Shown here: one piece after another, positions 10,551 through 19,099 of the stretch
Layout: the number at the start of each line of letters is the position of its first letter
Numbering within the stretch: position 1 is the first letter of the stretch
NCBI GenBank assembly: GCA_905221605.1
Contig: CAJNDS010002337.1
Coordinates: 271,001 to 335,000 of the forward strand
Length of the DNA: 64,000 nt
Direction: 5' to 3'
DNA from: Symbiodinium natans
Lineage: Eukaryota; Sar; Dinophyceae; Suessiales; Symbiodiniaceae
Notes under the pieces: model-generated
Seen by the model: only the letters and a program-made list of their open reading frames with translations
Told to the model about the DNA's origin: nothing
Database searches by the model: none
Program-made: the position numbers and the translations under genes

Positions 10551-10710
10551 CTTTTTTTGGGGTTTAGGGTTTAGGGTTTAGGGTTTACCTAGACCCTAAA
10601 CCCTAAACGCATACCCTCAGCACCATGGGGACGTTTTGGGGGGATATTATAGGGCTTTATAGAGTTTGTAGGGTCTACCCTCAGCACCTTCGGGACTTTT
10701 TCGGGGGGTT
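10527..10710 (+). repeat. Triplicated exon-end module around a telomere-like hairpin
   Basis: TACCCTCAGCACC starts at 10527, 10612 and 10676, each time followed by a (T/A)T(G/C)GGG-AC-T-rich-GGGG stretch. Between the first two copies lies (GGGTTTA)n, a CCTAGA turn and ACCCTAAACCCTAAAC, a G-strand/C-strand inverted pair. A further copy occurs at 25149. Confidence 0.8.
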
Positions 10711-11532
10711 TATGTAGGGTTTATAGCACTTTGGAAACTTTTTTTGGGGATTCTATGGGGTTTGTAGGGTTTATAGGGTTTATGGGGTTCAGAGGGGTTT
10801 GTAGGGTTTAGAGGGCTTATAGGGGTTTATAGGGTTTCTCAGGCTTAGGGCTCGAGGAAGGCTGGAGGGCATGGCAGCTGAGGCACACGGTGGCAGTCAG
10901 CGACGCGGCGATGGAGGTGGAGAGCTGCGACAGCGCCTGGAGCATTGCGACTTCTGAGGCGCTTCAGGGTTTAGGGTTTAGGGTTGAGGGTTGAGGGTTT
11001 AGGGTTTAGGGTTTAGAGTTTAGGGTTTGGGGCTACCTGTAGCCTATTGCTGAAGGTATACTTCGTTATTCAGGGGCATTGGGCTCTCCGGGTCAGCCAG
11101 CAGAGCAAGGGCAGACGGCGTGAATTCCGTGAATCCCTTGCTGCATGCGCCAGGTGCCGCGCCCCGAGATTGCGGCCCTGCTACGCCGGGCATTTCCCCG
11201 GGTGCCCTGGCCTTCTATTACAAGTAGGTATTTCCTAACATGGGGCATACCCCTTATACACCCTAAAGATCATGGAGTTCCCTCAAAGAGGACACCTTCC
11301 AAAAAGGGGCACCCCGACGTTTTGGAAGCCTCCGCAAATTCTTCGGGGTCGAGAGGTAAGTGCTATTGACAGCGACGACAATGATGGTGATGACGACGAC
11401 GCCGCGACTACCGTTAATTACACTAGCATGCGCACTACCCAGTACTGCTACTATCACCTACTCATATGTTCCTATTCCTCGTGCTGCAGGGAGTGGTTCA
11501 GCAGCTCTGAGCTACCACAGCCATGATTCATA

Positions 11533-11624
11533 CTTGGAGGTTCATGGGTCATAAGTAGGGTTAGATGTATGGCATGGTACCCTACCTAGGCGGCTGATTA
11601 TAACCCTACTTATGAACATCCAAG
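11533..11624. mobile_element. F1 foldback element copy
   Basis: The ends CTTGGAGGTTCATGGG and ATGAACATCCAAG are inverted, with ATAAGTAGGGTTA inside one arm and TAACCCTACTTAT in the other. About 92 bp and non-coding. F1 is the most frequent small element in the window. Confidence 0.75.
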
Positions 11625-11887
11625 TACTGCATTTCTTTGCAAGCCCAGGATAACTTAGAGAGGTCAATACCGCTTAATTCTGGAATAGATCTTGAGTCCA
11701 GGGATCCATGGTCTGATTCAAGTTCAGGGTGTCGGGTTTCCGACCTGGTGAAACAGCGCAAGTGCTTGGGGTGTGGGTACTTTTCCCAATTAGTTAGGGC
11801 TCCTTTATGGGTCCTTACTATGATTGTGCCGTATTATGTAGGGGACCCAAAACGGGCCCCTAAACTTAAAGAACTCTCCATGTGCAG

Positions 11888-11996
11888 TTTCCAAGATCAA
11901 GGAGCTGCTGCTGGTGGCCCGAGATGGAACGGCTGCTCAGATGCGGAATCTGCAGCAGGAAGAAGATGCCGGACTAATCGCGGAGGAAGAGGACTT
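11888..11996 (+). CDS. Exon, charged helical segment
   Basis: A frame beginning near acceptor TGTGCAG reads SKIKELLLVARDGTAAQMRN and on through LQQEEDAGLIAEEED. The first part resembles an ankyrin helix (IKELLLVARDGT). Another frame through the same DNA is also open, so the frame call is by composition. The end is uncertain. Confidence 0.45.
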
Positions 11997-12185
11997 AAAC
12001 CCCAAAACCCTCAACCCTAAAACGGTCAAGGCACAATAGACTGAGCAGACCCGGGTGTTTTTTGGGTTTTGGATTGGACGATGTTGGCGCGATTTGGCTA
12101 AGTGCGTCGGCTCTCTGAAGTTCTTCGCAGCTTGGTGGTTTAGGGTTTAGGGTTTAGGGTTTAGGGTTTAGGGTTTAGGGTTGAC

Positions 12186-12268
12186 CTAGGACCCAGAGTA
12201 GGCCCGTATTCCCTGTTTTTACGGTTCAGCTTCCCTTTACAAGCCCCTTGAAACCAAAAGGGACCACC
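12186..12268. mobile_element. F7 element copy
   Basis: Starts CTAGGACCCAGAGTAGGCCC and contains GGTTCAGCTTCCCTTTACAA and AAACCAAAAGGGACCACCC. The same order of motifs is at 34963 and 47384. Arms are only weakly complementary. Confidence 0.5.
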
Positions 12269-12393
12269 CTGTCTTATTCTGTTCATGGGAACTAAGGCTA
12301 TTTAGAGAGAATTAAGCCGCAGCCTAAGTAAGGTTATTTAAGGGTGGGAAAGATGGGGGTCGTAGGGAAACCCATGATCCCAGGTTACTCTAG

Positions 12394-12529
12394 CTTGGAG
12401 GTTCATGGTACTTACTAGCTACTTGTAACTGCACCTACAACTGTACTAATAACCATATTAGGGCACTTAAGGGGCTCATAAGTCCAGTTATAAGTACAGT
12501 TACAATTGGTTAGTAAGTACCATGAACCC
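12394..12529. mobile_element. F1 foldback element copy
   Basis: Left arm CTTGGAGGTTCATGGTACTT and right arm GGTTAGTAAGTACCATGAAC are inverted. The right end loses its TCCAAG and runs straight into CCCTAAA repeats, so the repeat tract overwrites or abuts the element end. Confidence 0.7.
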
Positions 12530-12627
12530 TAAACCCTAAACCCTAAGCGCTAAACCCTAAACCCTAAACCCTAAACCCTAAACCCTAAACCCTAAACCCT
12601 AAACCCTAAACCCTGGTCTCGCGACAG

Positions 12628-12706
12628 GACTTTGAGCTGACCGATGACTCTGGGAATGGAGCCTTGGACTATGCCATCCTCCGAGAGGATGCTCGGATCC
12701 CCTTTG
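12628..12706 (+). CDS. Ankyrin-like exon
   Basis: Acceptor CTCGCGACAG|G and donor TTTG|GTATAC. The frame reads DFELTDDSGNGALDYAILRE then DARIPF, matching DxxGNxALDYAxxR of ankyrin repeats. It follows a CCCTAAA tract at 12520-12612. The downstream intron starts with an F2 element rather than TTTAGGG. Confidence 0.7.
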
Positions 12707-12720
12707 GTATACTACTTTTG

Positions 12721-12848
12721 GCTTAAGAACCCCAAAACAGTAATTGATAATCCCTAATTTTGCCCCTAGTTGGAAGAATAGATGTCAATTAATCCCTACT
12801 CTATACCCTTTTAAGGAAGTCAATTCGATTTTTGGAGGGTGCTTAAGC
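12721..12848. mobile_element. F2 foldback element copy
   Basis: The ends GCTTAAGAACCCCAAAA and TTTTTGGAGGGTGCTTAAGC are inverted. About 128 bp, longer than the other F2 copies. A C homopolymer follows shortly after. Confidence 0.65.
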
Positions 12849-12899
12849 AAATAGTTTTGACTCGCTTTTTCTCTTTGCTAAGGTTCCCTTTTCGCCCCC

Positions 12900-12900
<1 letters not shown>

Positions 12901-12937
<37 letters not shown>
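12901..12937. repeat. Poly-C run of 37 bases
   Basis: The longest uninterrupted homopolymer in the window. Similar G or C runs lie at about 1710, 2497, 6968, 15944, 16634, 46243, 55981 and 56917. Run length may be affected by assembly. Confidence 0.85.
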
Positions 12938-13212
12938 ACCCCACCCGTTAGCAAACAAGAGGCTTCTTTTTTCCTGCCCTAAAAACTAAACCCTATGCCC
13001 TAAACCCCATTTAAACCCTATATAAACCCTATAAGCCTTACAAACCCCTGTAAACCCTAACCCCACTAAACCCCAAACACGTGGGGTGACTCAGCTAGGT
13101 GGGACTTCACTACAACTTTAGCACTTTATGAGTTTTGGGGTTCCTCTACTTTCATATCAAGGCGGCCGAAAGTTAACCTTTGAGTGGGGGTGTTAAAGAG
13201 CAACCAACTCAG

Positions 13213-13302
13213 GATGCGAGCATGGAGTCGTGGCTCTGCTCCCGTGGCGCACGGTCGCCAAACGGACGGGCGAAGCTCCATCGCCACTTGCTTAGCCAAT
13301 AG
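13213..13302 (+). CDS. Ankyrin-like exon, possibly terminal
   Basis: Acceptor CCAACTCAG|G. The frame reads DASMESWLCSRGARSPNGRA then KLHRHLLSQ and meets TAG at 13300-13302. WLCSRGARSPNG fits an ankyrin helix end. No good donor is seen before the stop, so this may be the last exon of the ankyrin gene. Confidence 0.5.
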   Translation, partial: DASMESWLCSRGARSPNGRAKLHRHLLSQ

Positions 13303-13465
13303 ATGAACTTCGAGCTTTTGAGGGGTTTGGGGTTTAGGCTTACCCTAAACCCCCTAAACCCTAAACCCTAAACCCTAAACCCTAAACCCTAAACCCTAAA
13401 CCCTAAACCCTAAACCCTAAACCCTAAACCTTCTTATTGCTTGGTTACTGAAGAAGTAAGGCCAG

Positions 13466-13531
13466 GCTGCCCAGGCTGCCCGCCGGGCCCAGCGGACGGC
13501 GGAGGGGCTTCTAGACCGTCTTTGGCAACGC
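13466..13531 (+). CDS. Exon, Ala/Arg-rich helix
   Basis: Acceptor AAGGCCAG|GC and donor CAACGC|GTGTTT. The 66-nt frame reads AAQAARRAQRTAEGLLDRLW. It is flanked by CCCTAAA (13343-13432) and TTTAGGG (13556-13660). It could be the end of the ankyrin gene or the start of the SET gene. Confidence 0.5.
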
Positions 13532-13752
13532 GTGTTTTCAATTAGTTGCTTAGAGTTTAGGGTTTAGGGTTTTTGGGTAAGGGTTTAGGGTTTAGGGTTT
13601 GGTTTTGGGGTTTGGGGTTTAGGGTTTACGGTTCAGGGTTTAGGGTTTTGAGGGTAGGGTTTGGGGTATATGAAAGGGTTCGAGGAACAGCTGCAGGCTG
13701 GACGTGTCGCTGCATTCCCTGTCCTGCTCAAGCCGCTGAGAAGATACCATAG

Positions 13753-13845
13753 GCTTAAGAACCCCAAAAGAATAGCAAGAAAACAGAGTCCCTATATTAC
13801 CCTTTGTAAGGAAGAATCTTGTTTGTTTTTTGGGGGTTCTTAAGC
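13753..13845. mobile_element. F2 foldback element copy
   Basis: GCTTAAGAACCCCAAAAGAA at one end and GGGGGTTCTTAAGC at the other. The core CCCTATATTACCCTTTGTAA is shared with the 2.2, 39.4 and 41.0 kb copies. Confidence 0.7.
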
Positions 13846-13871
13846 AATCAGTAGGCAGGTGTCACCCTTAG

Positions 13872-13945
13872 GCAGCCCAAAGCATGGCCGTTGGCTGAAA
13901 CAAGGGCCCGGCTGGCTGGACGTCACGTCGAAGATCGCAGAAAAT
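13872..13945 (+). CDS. Exon, unknown product
   Basis: Acceptor CACCCTTAG|GC and donor AAAAT|GTGAGC. The frame reads SPKHGRWLKQGPGWLDVTSK then IAEN. It follows an F2 element and is followed by CCCTAAA rather than TTTAGGG. No family recognised. Confidence 0.5.
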
Positions 13946-14196
13946 GTGAGCCCTAAACCCTAAACCCTAAACTCTAAACCCTAATGCACAGCCTACGGAC
14001 TTCAATATCAGACGCGTGTCATGCCCTTGGCAGGGCGTATACTGGTACCGCATAGCTCAAGCTTGGAACAAACAACTACAGTTGTATCGTGTTTAGGCTT
14101 TATGTTGCTCAAAGGTGGCCGGCAGCGCAGTCTACCTGTCTGCACCGCTTCCACTGTGCACTTGCCTCCAATGATGTGTGTAAAATTCTATGTACG

Positions 14197-14201
<5 letters not shown>

Positions 14202-14242
<41 letters not shown>

Positions 14243-14250
14243 TGTATGTG
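14202..14250. repeat. (TA)n(TATG)n microsatellite
   Basis: A TA run leads into about seven ATGT units and a GT-rich tail. Frames across it are tyrosine/valine/cysteine strings and are not genes. Confidence 0.85.
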
Positions 14251-14539
14251 TGTATATGTGTTTTTTACGTGTTACCTCAAGATCTCCAGGATGTGTAGCC
14301 AGCGTTCAAGACAGTACTACCCGGCTGCACGGGATGCACATACACATGTGCTTGGTTCTGTTCAGGCTGCTCGGTAATGCAGCAGTATCAACACCTTCAC
14401 TTTGAAGAACATGGAGATAGCCGATAGGGTTGCGCCATGGGGGCTTACATTGGGGCTTACCGGATCTGTGTCTCGAGGGGCAATTCCCGCGCCAAAACAG
14501 ATTGTTCCAATGCCATTGCGGCTCCGAATGCTGATAGTG

Positions 14540-14680
14540 CTTGGAGGTTAATAACCACTTACAACTGGGCTTATAACCCTACTTATAATTGGGATAACCC
14601 CTATAAGGCCCTTTAGGGGTATTATAAGTAGGGCTATAAGTACAGTTATAATTGGTGAGTAAGTACCATGAACCTCCAAG
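14540..14680. mobile_element. F1 foldback element copy
   Basis: The ends CTTGGAGGTTAATAACC and GTACCATGAACCTCCAAG are inverted. A central palindrome spans CCCCTATAAGGCCCTTTAGG. Its end CCAAG supplies an AG just before the next coding island. Confidence 0.75.
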
Positions 14681-14719
14681 TGAGGTCCTGCTTAGTGTCG
14701 CCCTACCACGGTTTTCTAG

Positions 14720-14773
14720 GCGAAGGAGGTGTACGACATCCGAAGAGTGTGATCGGCATGGCCACGTTTGCAA
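14720..14773 (+). CDS. Short exon, unknown product
   Basis: Acceptor GTTTTCTAG|GC and donor TGCAA|GTTCCT. The frame reads EGGVRHPKSVIGMATFA. TTTAGGG follows from 14786. An alternative Arg/Cys-rich frame is open. Confidence 0.4.
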
Positions 14774-14898
14774 GTTCCTGATGTCTAGGGTTTATGGTTT
14801 AGGGTTTAGGGTTTAGGGTTTAGGGTTACTCTTAGTTACAGACTTTTGATTCTGGGTTCGTACCAGTATCACCACTAGTATGCTTTTCTCTTTCACAG

Positions 14899-15424
14899 GC
14901 CATGACTCTTGCTGGAGCAGATGGCCTTATGTGGCAATGCACGCTTGGGGATCCCAAGGTCCGCATCCGAGGCCCACAAGATTTGAAGGGTGTCTGCGTC
15001 GAGGCTGTATCAGATGCCCAAGTCGATGAGACACTCTTAACGGAGATGCCCCTGCTGGCTACGCCTCCCTCTTCACCCGCGCAGCGGAAGCGCGTGGATG
15101 CGTTTTGCAAGACGCTGCCTCAAGACACCCGAGAGGATCGTCTTGCAGTGCTGCTGACACGGCGGTGGCTTCCGGTGCTCTGCGCCTTTGCGGATGCCCC
15201 AAAGGGCATCCAAGAAGCCGTCTTGAGTTTGCAGTCGGATTTCGAGAGTCCGGAATGTGGAATGTCCCAGGTGACTGATCGCGTGGCCACTGCTCTAAGC
15301 CTCGCCGGAGTGTGTTCAGGGACGATGCCCAAATCCATCTCCCGCTCAAAGCTGTCAAGGGAGCGGATGCATGAACTGCTGAACGTCATGGTTATCAATG
15401 CTGCAGACACGCTTCCAGATGGTG
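14899..15424 (+). CDS. Large exon, unknown product, upstream of SET
   Basis: One of three long exons. Acceptor CTCTTTCACAG precedes GCCATGACT. The frame stays open for 175 codons, starts MTLAGADGLMWQCTLGDPKV and includes a helical stretch QEAVLSLQSDFE. Codon third positions are G/C rich, unlike the flanking DNA. The frame ends at donor GTGAGG. A strong acceptor TGTTTGTTTGCAG at 15479 would give a 55-nt intron without telomere-like repeats. No domain is recognised. Reading on without splicing gives a 224-residue frame that runs into CCCTAAA repeat, which is less likely. Confidence 0.6.
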
Positions 15425-15561
15425 GTGAGGCCGGCACAGATGGTTGCTGCACATGCCGGGCGTCTCTGTTTGTTTGCAGTGTTGAGGGCCGTTGTAGGAG
15501 TGGACTGTTGTGCAACATCTTGAAAACCCTAAACCCTAAACATCACCTGCAAAATCTCCAG

Positions 15562-15660
15562 AAACATGACCCCTGAGGCCGTCTTCTGCATCGGTGCCCT
15601 TTTCGAGCACCAGGGCGAAACTTACACGGTGCCAGAAGGGGCTTCAGGATTATGGGTTCT
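15562..15660 (+). CDS. Exon, probable SET-gene part
   Basis: Acceptor AAAATCTCCAG and strong donor CT|GTAAGG. The frame reads MTPEAVFCIGALFEHQGETY then TVPEGASGLWV. Placed before the SET motifs it could be part of the SET insert region, but this is inference. Confidence 0.5.
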
Positions 15661-15938
15661 GTAAGGCACCCTCGAAATTCTACTGATTACTGTTGCCACG
15701 GGGTTCCAGGAACAAACAGTCAAGGCAGTCAAGGTTCAGGGGTTAGGGCTTCGGCTGCATACGGCTTCAGGAGTGGGGTGGACAGGGTTTGCCGTCTGTA
15801 CCATGACAGGGAGCTGAAGGAGTTTTAGGATTTGCTTGTGACTCCCAAACCCTACAAAGTAGTAGGTCATAACACCTTAAGTACAGGGCATACCCCCCCC
15901 AGGTTCTGGAAAGGCCGCCTCGTTTTCCGGATTGATGG

Positions 15939-15943
<5 letters not shown>

Positions 15944-15970
<27 letters not shown>
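15944..15970. repeat. Poly-G run of about 27 bases
   Basis: An uninterrupted G run inside the intron between the 15.6 and 16.1 kb exons. Gly or Pro frames across it are artefacts. Confidence 0.85.
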
Positions 15971-16078
15971 AGGTTCAGGTCCTACAAACCCTTGATGCGG
16001 ACAGGCAATACTTAGGAACAAAATTTAAGGACTTAAGTCAGGGATGTGCTTAAACCCTAAACCCTAATGTCTAAGCAG

Positions 16079-16144
16079 CCGCGTCAAGATGTCGGCGTTC
16101 CAGATGCTACAGCATGGACACTCAGACAAATTCTACCCCAGATC
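16079..16144 (+). CDS. SET-domain exon 1
   Basis: Acceptor TGTCTAAGCAG after a short CCCTAAA tract, donor ATC|GTAGAA. The frame reads RVKMSAFQMLQHGHSDKFYP. In SET proteins a segment like VxxNAFxxxxxxxxxLYPxxS precedes the NHSC motif, so FYPRS followed by the next exon's AFTRHSCEPNA fits. Confidence 0.55.
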
Positions 16145-16263
16145 GTAGAACTCTGAGCCCTCAACCCCCTGAACCCTGAAACCTATAAACCCTAAACCCT
16201 ATAAACCCCAAACCCTAAACCCTAAACTCTAAACCCTAAACCCTAAACCCTAAACCCCAAACC

Positions 16264-16398
16264 CTCCGCGTTCACGAGGCACTCCTGCGAACCCAACGCG
16301 CAGTTCTGCCTCAGCTCTGGGAATGCCGCCCTGGCCGCGCGGCTGGGGCTCAAGACCTCGGCAAAGCAAATCTGGATTGGGGCATCTGGGCCATCAGG
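16264..16398 (+). CDS. SET-domain exon 2 (NHSCxPN motif)
   Basis: The frame reads SAFTRHSCEPNAQFCLSSGN and continues through KTSAKQIWIGASG. HSCEPNA is the signature of the SET pseudoknot; the usual Asn before HSC is Arg here. The only AG acceptor is at 16277-16278, which would remove AFTR. Joining in phase to the previous exon would need a junction near 16266 without AG. So either a non-AG junction is used or part of the motif is lost. The donor is G|GTTCGG. A TTTAGGG-type tract follows. Confidence 0.65.
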
Positions 16399-16518
16399 GT
16401 TCGGGATGTTTGGGGTTTAGGGGTTTAGGAGTTGAGGGGGTTTAGGGGTTTAGGGTTTTGGGGTTTTGGTGCATAGGGCTTTAGGGTTTTGGCGTTTCAA
16501 CCGCCCGAAAAGATACAG

Positions 16519-16628
16519 CAAGTCCCGAGGAGTGGCGCGCGACACGGCCGGTGCGTGCTGGTGAGGCCGTGACGGTTAGCTACCTGGAGACGGAGATGCT
16601 TAAGCGCCTCTTGGCAACACGTCTACAA
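16519..16628 (+). CDS. SET-domain exon 3 (GExxTxSY motif)
   Basis: Acceptor AAGATACAG and donor CTACAA|GTGCCC. The frame includes WRATRPVRAGEAVTVSYLET then EMLKRLLATRLQ. RAGEAVTVSYLE is the catalytic-tyrosine strand of SET domains, and R..L after it is the usual helix before post-SET. The intron then runs into a poly-C stretch. Confidence 0.75.
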
Positions 16629-17059
16629 GTGCCCCCCCCCCCCCCCCCGTAAGTTATATGCAGGGATGCACTAGTGCCCTACTTGGAGGTTCATACAAGT
16701 AGGGCTAGAAGTACCCCAAGCAGGGTATCAAAAAGGAACCCTAAATAATCGCGGGCCGCCTGGTACTAAGGAACCCAAAAGGGACCTTAGCTTAGAGAAG
16801 TGATCCTATCCTATAACCCTAAACCCTAAACCCTAAACCGGGCATCTTAAAGGCACCTCTTGGGGGTTCAGGACTGCCCAAAAGAGCCCAACACCCCCCT
16901 CTATTCAGAAAACGTGCCCCTATTTTCAAGGTAAATTCCTTACCCTGAAAACCTGAACCCTAAACCCTAATCCCTAAACCCTAAACTCTAAACCCTAAAC
17001 CTATTGGTCTTTCTAGTTTTTTTTAATTCAGGGGCCAAAGCCCTGAACCCGAAACCCTA

Positions 17060-17154
17060 CTTGGAGGATAACCCCTATAAGGCCCTTTAAGGGCATTATA
17101 AGTAGGGTTCTAAGTACAGCTACAATTGGTTAGTAAGTACCATGAACCTCCAAG
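17060..17154. mobile_element. F1 copy with shortened left arm
   Basis: The right arm TTAGTAAGTACCATGAACCT and CCAAG is complete. The left arm keeps only CTTGGAGG before jumping to the central palindrome ATAACCCCTATAAGGCCCTT. A deletion of the left arm is the simplest reading. Confidence 0.65.
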
Positions 17155-18158
17155 CAACCCCTCTTGGGCTCTCTGGGCTACAAGGTGTAGGTGTGGCCTC
17201 ATGCGAACCTTTTCAAGACTCAGGAGCACTACGCGGTGGGCCCTTATTTCCTTACCCCAAACCCTAAACCGCAAACCCTAAACCCTAAACCTAAATCCTT
17301 GCAACCAAAAGGGTACCCTTCGCATTCATAGGTTACTAGGGAACAATGTCAAGAGGACTTTAAGCGCGCGCTCCGCCCCAGATCAGTGGTTGAGCAGACT
17401 GAGATGGGAGGGCATGGGTTTTAAGGCTTCAAGGTTTTAGGGTTTTAGGGTTTTAGGGTTCTTGGGGTTTAGGGTTTAGGGTTTAGGGTTTAGGACTTCA
17501 AGGTTTTAGGGCTCTTGGGGCATTAGGGGTTTAGGACTTATAGGGCACAGTGAGCCCGCACCAAGGGCCTGTTGACGAACGGCGTCAAATCCTGACGGTC
17601 CGCAGCTGATCTCAATTGATGCAGTCTCGTGCTCATGCGACGATGACCTCGGGAGGTCCTTGAGAATTTGGGGGTTTACGATATGAGAGGATACCTTATT
17701 GGGGTCCTTACTATGCGATATTGGAGTCCCTTATTGCCATAAACCACCATTTCATATGTCCCCTGCTTGGGTTGAAGAGGATCATATGCAGGCATATTTT
17801 TCAGAGTGTTTCAAGGGCCATCCCAGTGACAATGCTTTTGGGCCAGTCTAGAGCTTGCTTGCAAGTCTTGCTGAGACCTGTAGCACGGAACCCTCCAACC
17901 CTAAAACACAAACCCGTCCTTTCCGTGCCTCTGACCAAGGCTCTGAGGGTGTCCATAGTGACGTGGTGTACGAGCAGCCTTGCCTCAGCCAAATGCCCAT
18001 GATGTCATGTAGACCTTAACGGCAGCCCCCGCACAAAACCTCGAAAACCCAAGACACATAACCCTAAACCCTAAACCCTAAACCCTAAACCCTAAACCCT
18101 AAACCCTAAACCCTAAACCCTAAACCCTCACATGATTCCCACCCGAAATCCCCAAAAG

Positions 18159-18254
18159 GTATGGGCTTCCATTGTCTCTGCACGAGATGCGTGCGCGAGT
18201 CGGAGCCACCAGCGCAGCCGGCACGGCACCTCCCTGAATTTAGAGGCTTTAGGA
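18159..18254 (+). CDS. SET-domain exon 4 (post-SET zinc motif)
   Basis: Acceptor CCCCAAAAG after a CCCTAAA tract, donor GA|GTGAGT. The frame reads MGFHCLCTRCVRESEPPAQP. FHCLCTRC is the FxCxCxRC post-SET motif that binds zinc and completes the SAM pocket. As drawn, its phase does not match the previous exon exactly, so one junction is off by a base or a non-canonical site is used. TTTAGGG repeats follow. Confidence 0.7.
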
Positions 18255-19099
18255 GTGAGTGTTTAGAGGGTTTAGGAGTGAGGGTTTAGGGTTTAGGCTT
18301 CAGGGTTTAGGGTTTAGGGTTTAGGGTTGAGGGTTAGGTTTAGGGTTCAGGGTTTAGGGTTTAGGGTTTGGGGTGTAGGGTTTAGGGTTTGGTTCAGGCT
18401 TTGGGGTTTAGGGTTTACGGTTTCGTGTTTAGGGCCTCCTAAACCCAAAGCTCTAAACTGCTTAGGGCTTGGGTAGGTGGAGTTTTTGGGTTTAGGAGTG
18501 CTGGTCCTCCCTTACTTACGAGGGTTGAGGGTTTAAGATTTACGATTGAGGGCGAAGGGAAAAATCCTACGAAGGTTGAGGGCTTAAGGTTTAAGGTCCA
18601 GGGTTTGGGGTTGAGGGTTTGGCTTTCGGGCTTTGGGCTTCTGGGTTTGCGGTTGTATTATATAAGGCTTTAAACGCGAAGGTTTAGGGTTCAAAGTTCA
18701 GAGATCGCAATAAGGAGCGAAAATTAAGAAAACCCTCGACCCTCAACCAAGAAAACCCTCGACCCTCAACCCTCAACCCTGAACCCTAACCCCTAAAACG
18801 TCAACCCCTTGTCATTCTGTGGTCTCAAGGCTTGTGCTTGGAAGCCCTTTGAACTGCACTTAGTATCCCCTCGAAACCATATTATAACCCCCCAATCATT
18901 CAACTTACTAACCCTACCCTGCGCCCTACACCCTACACCCTAAACCCTAAACCCTAAACCCACGAAGTCAAAAGAGTTCCCAGGTGAGTTTTTTGATGTG
19001 GTCCGGTTTGGAGCTTTACAGGCTTTGGGCTGCTTTAGGGCACCTAAAAAGGATTCCTTGGAGCATCTTTCTAGGGTTTGGGGTTTCTCTAAGCCCTAC
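18255..19099. repeat. Intron or spacer of degenerate telomere-like repeats
   Basis: TTTAGGG-type tracts at 18255-18420 give way to TTGAGGG/TTAAGGG variants and then CCCTAAA at 18720-18960. A fragment ending GTTCCCAG|GTGAGT at about 18983 has a perfect donor but only a handful of codons, so it is not called. Confidence 0.6.

Larger units (their letters stand above)
1204..13302 (+). other. Gene model: multi-exon ankyrin-repeat protein
   Basis: About seventeen short + strand islands here translate into helix-turn-helix pieces typical of ankyrin repeats, for example LVALLLRHGADV at 5.7 kb and MVSALLEAGARLY at 10.5 kb. Most are flanked upstream by CCCTAAA and downstream by TTTAGGG tracts. Ankyrin repeats are protein-binding scaffolds, so an adaptor role is likely but the partner is unknown. 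The start codon is not found and may lie left of the window. The islands could belong to more than one gene. The exon at 13213 ends in an in-frame TAG and may be the last. Confidence 0.55.
13466..18254 (+). other. Gene model: SET-domain lysine methyltransferase-like
   Basis: Three islands carry the diagnostic SET-domain pieces in the correct order: HSCEPNA (the NHSCxPN motif), GEAVTVSYLE (the GEELTxSY motif) and FHCLCTRC (post-SET zinc-binding FxCxCxRC). The family transfers methyl groups from S-adenosylmethionine to protein lysines. The spacing SYL-14 residues-FHC resembles SMYD/SETD-type proteins. No MYND finger is recognised. Upstream exons from 13466 are assigned by position only. The introns carry many telomere-like tracts and small elements. 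Confidence 0.6.

Noticed and set aside
12710-12735. Relic spliced-leader sequence (TTTTGGCTTAAG resembles the dinoflagellate leader end TTTTGGCTCAAG)
   Set aside because: It is the start of an F2 element; the rest of the leader is missing, and no retrogene follows.
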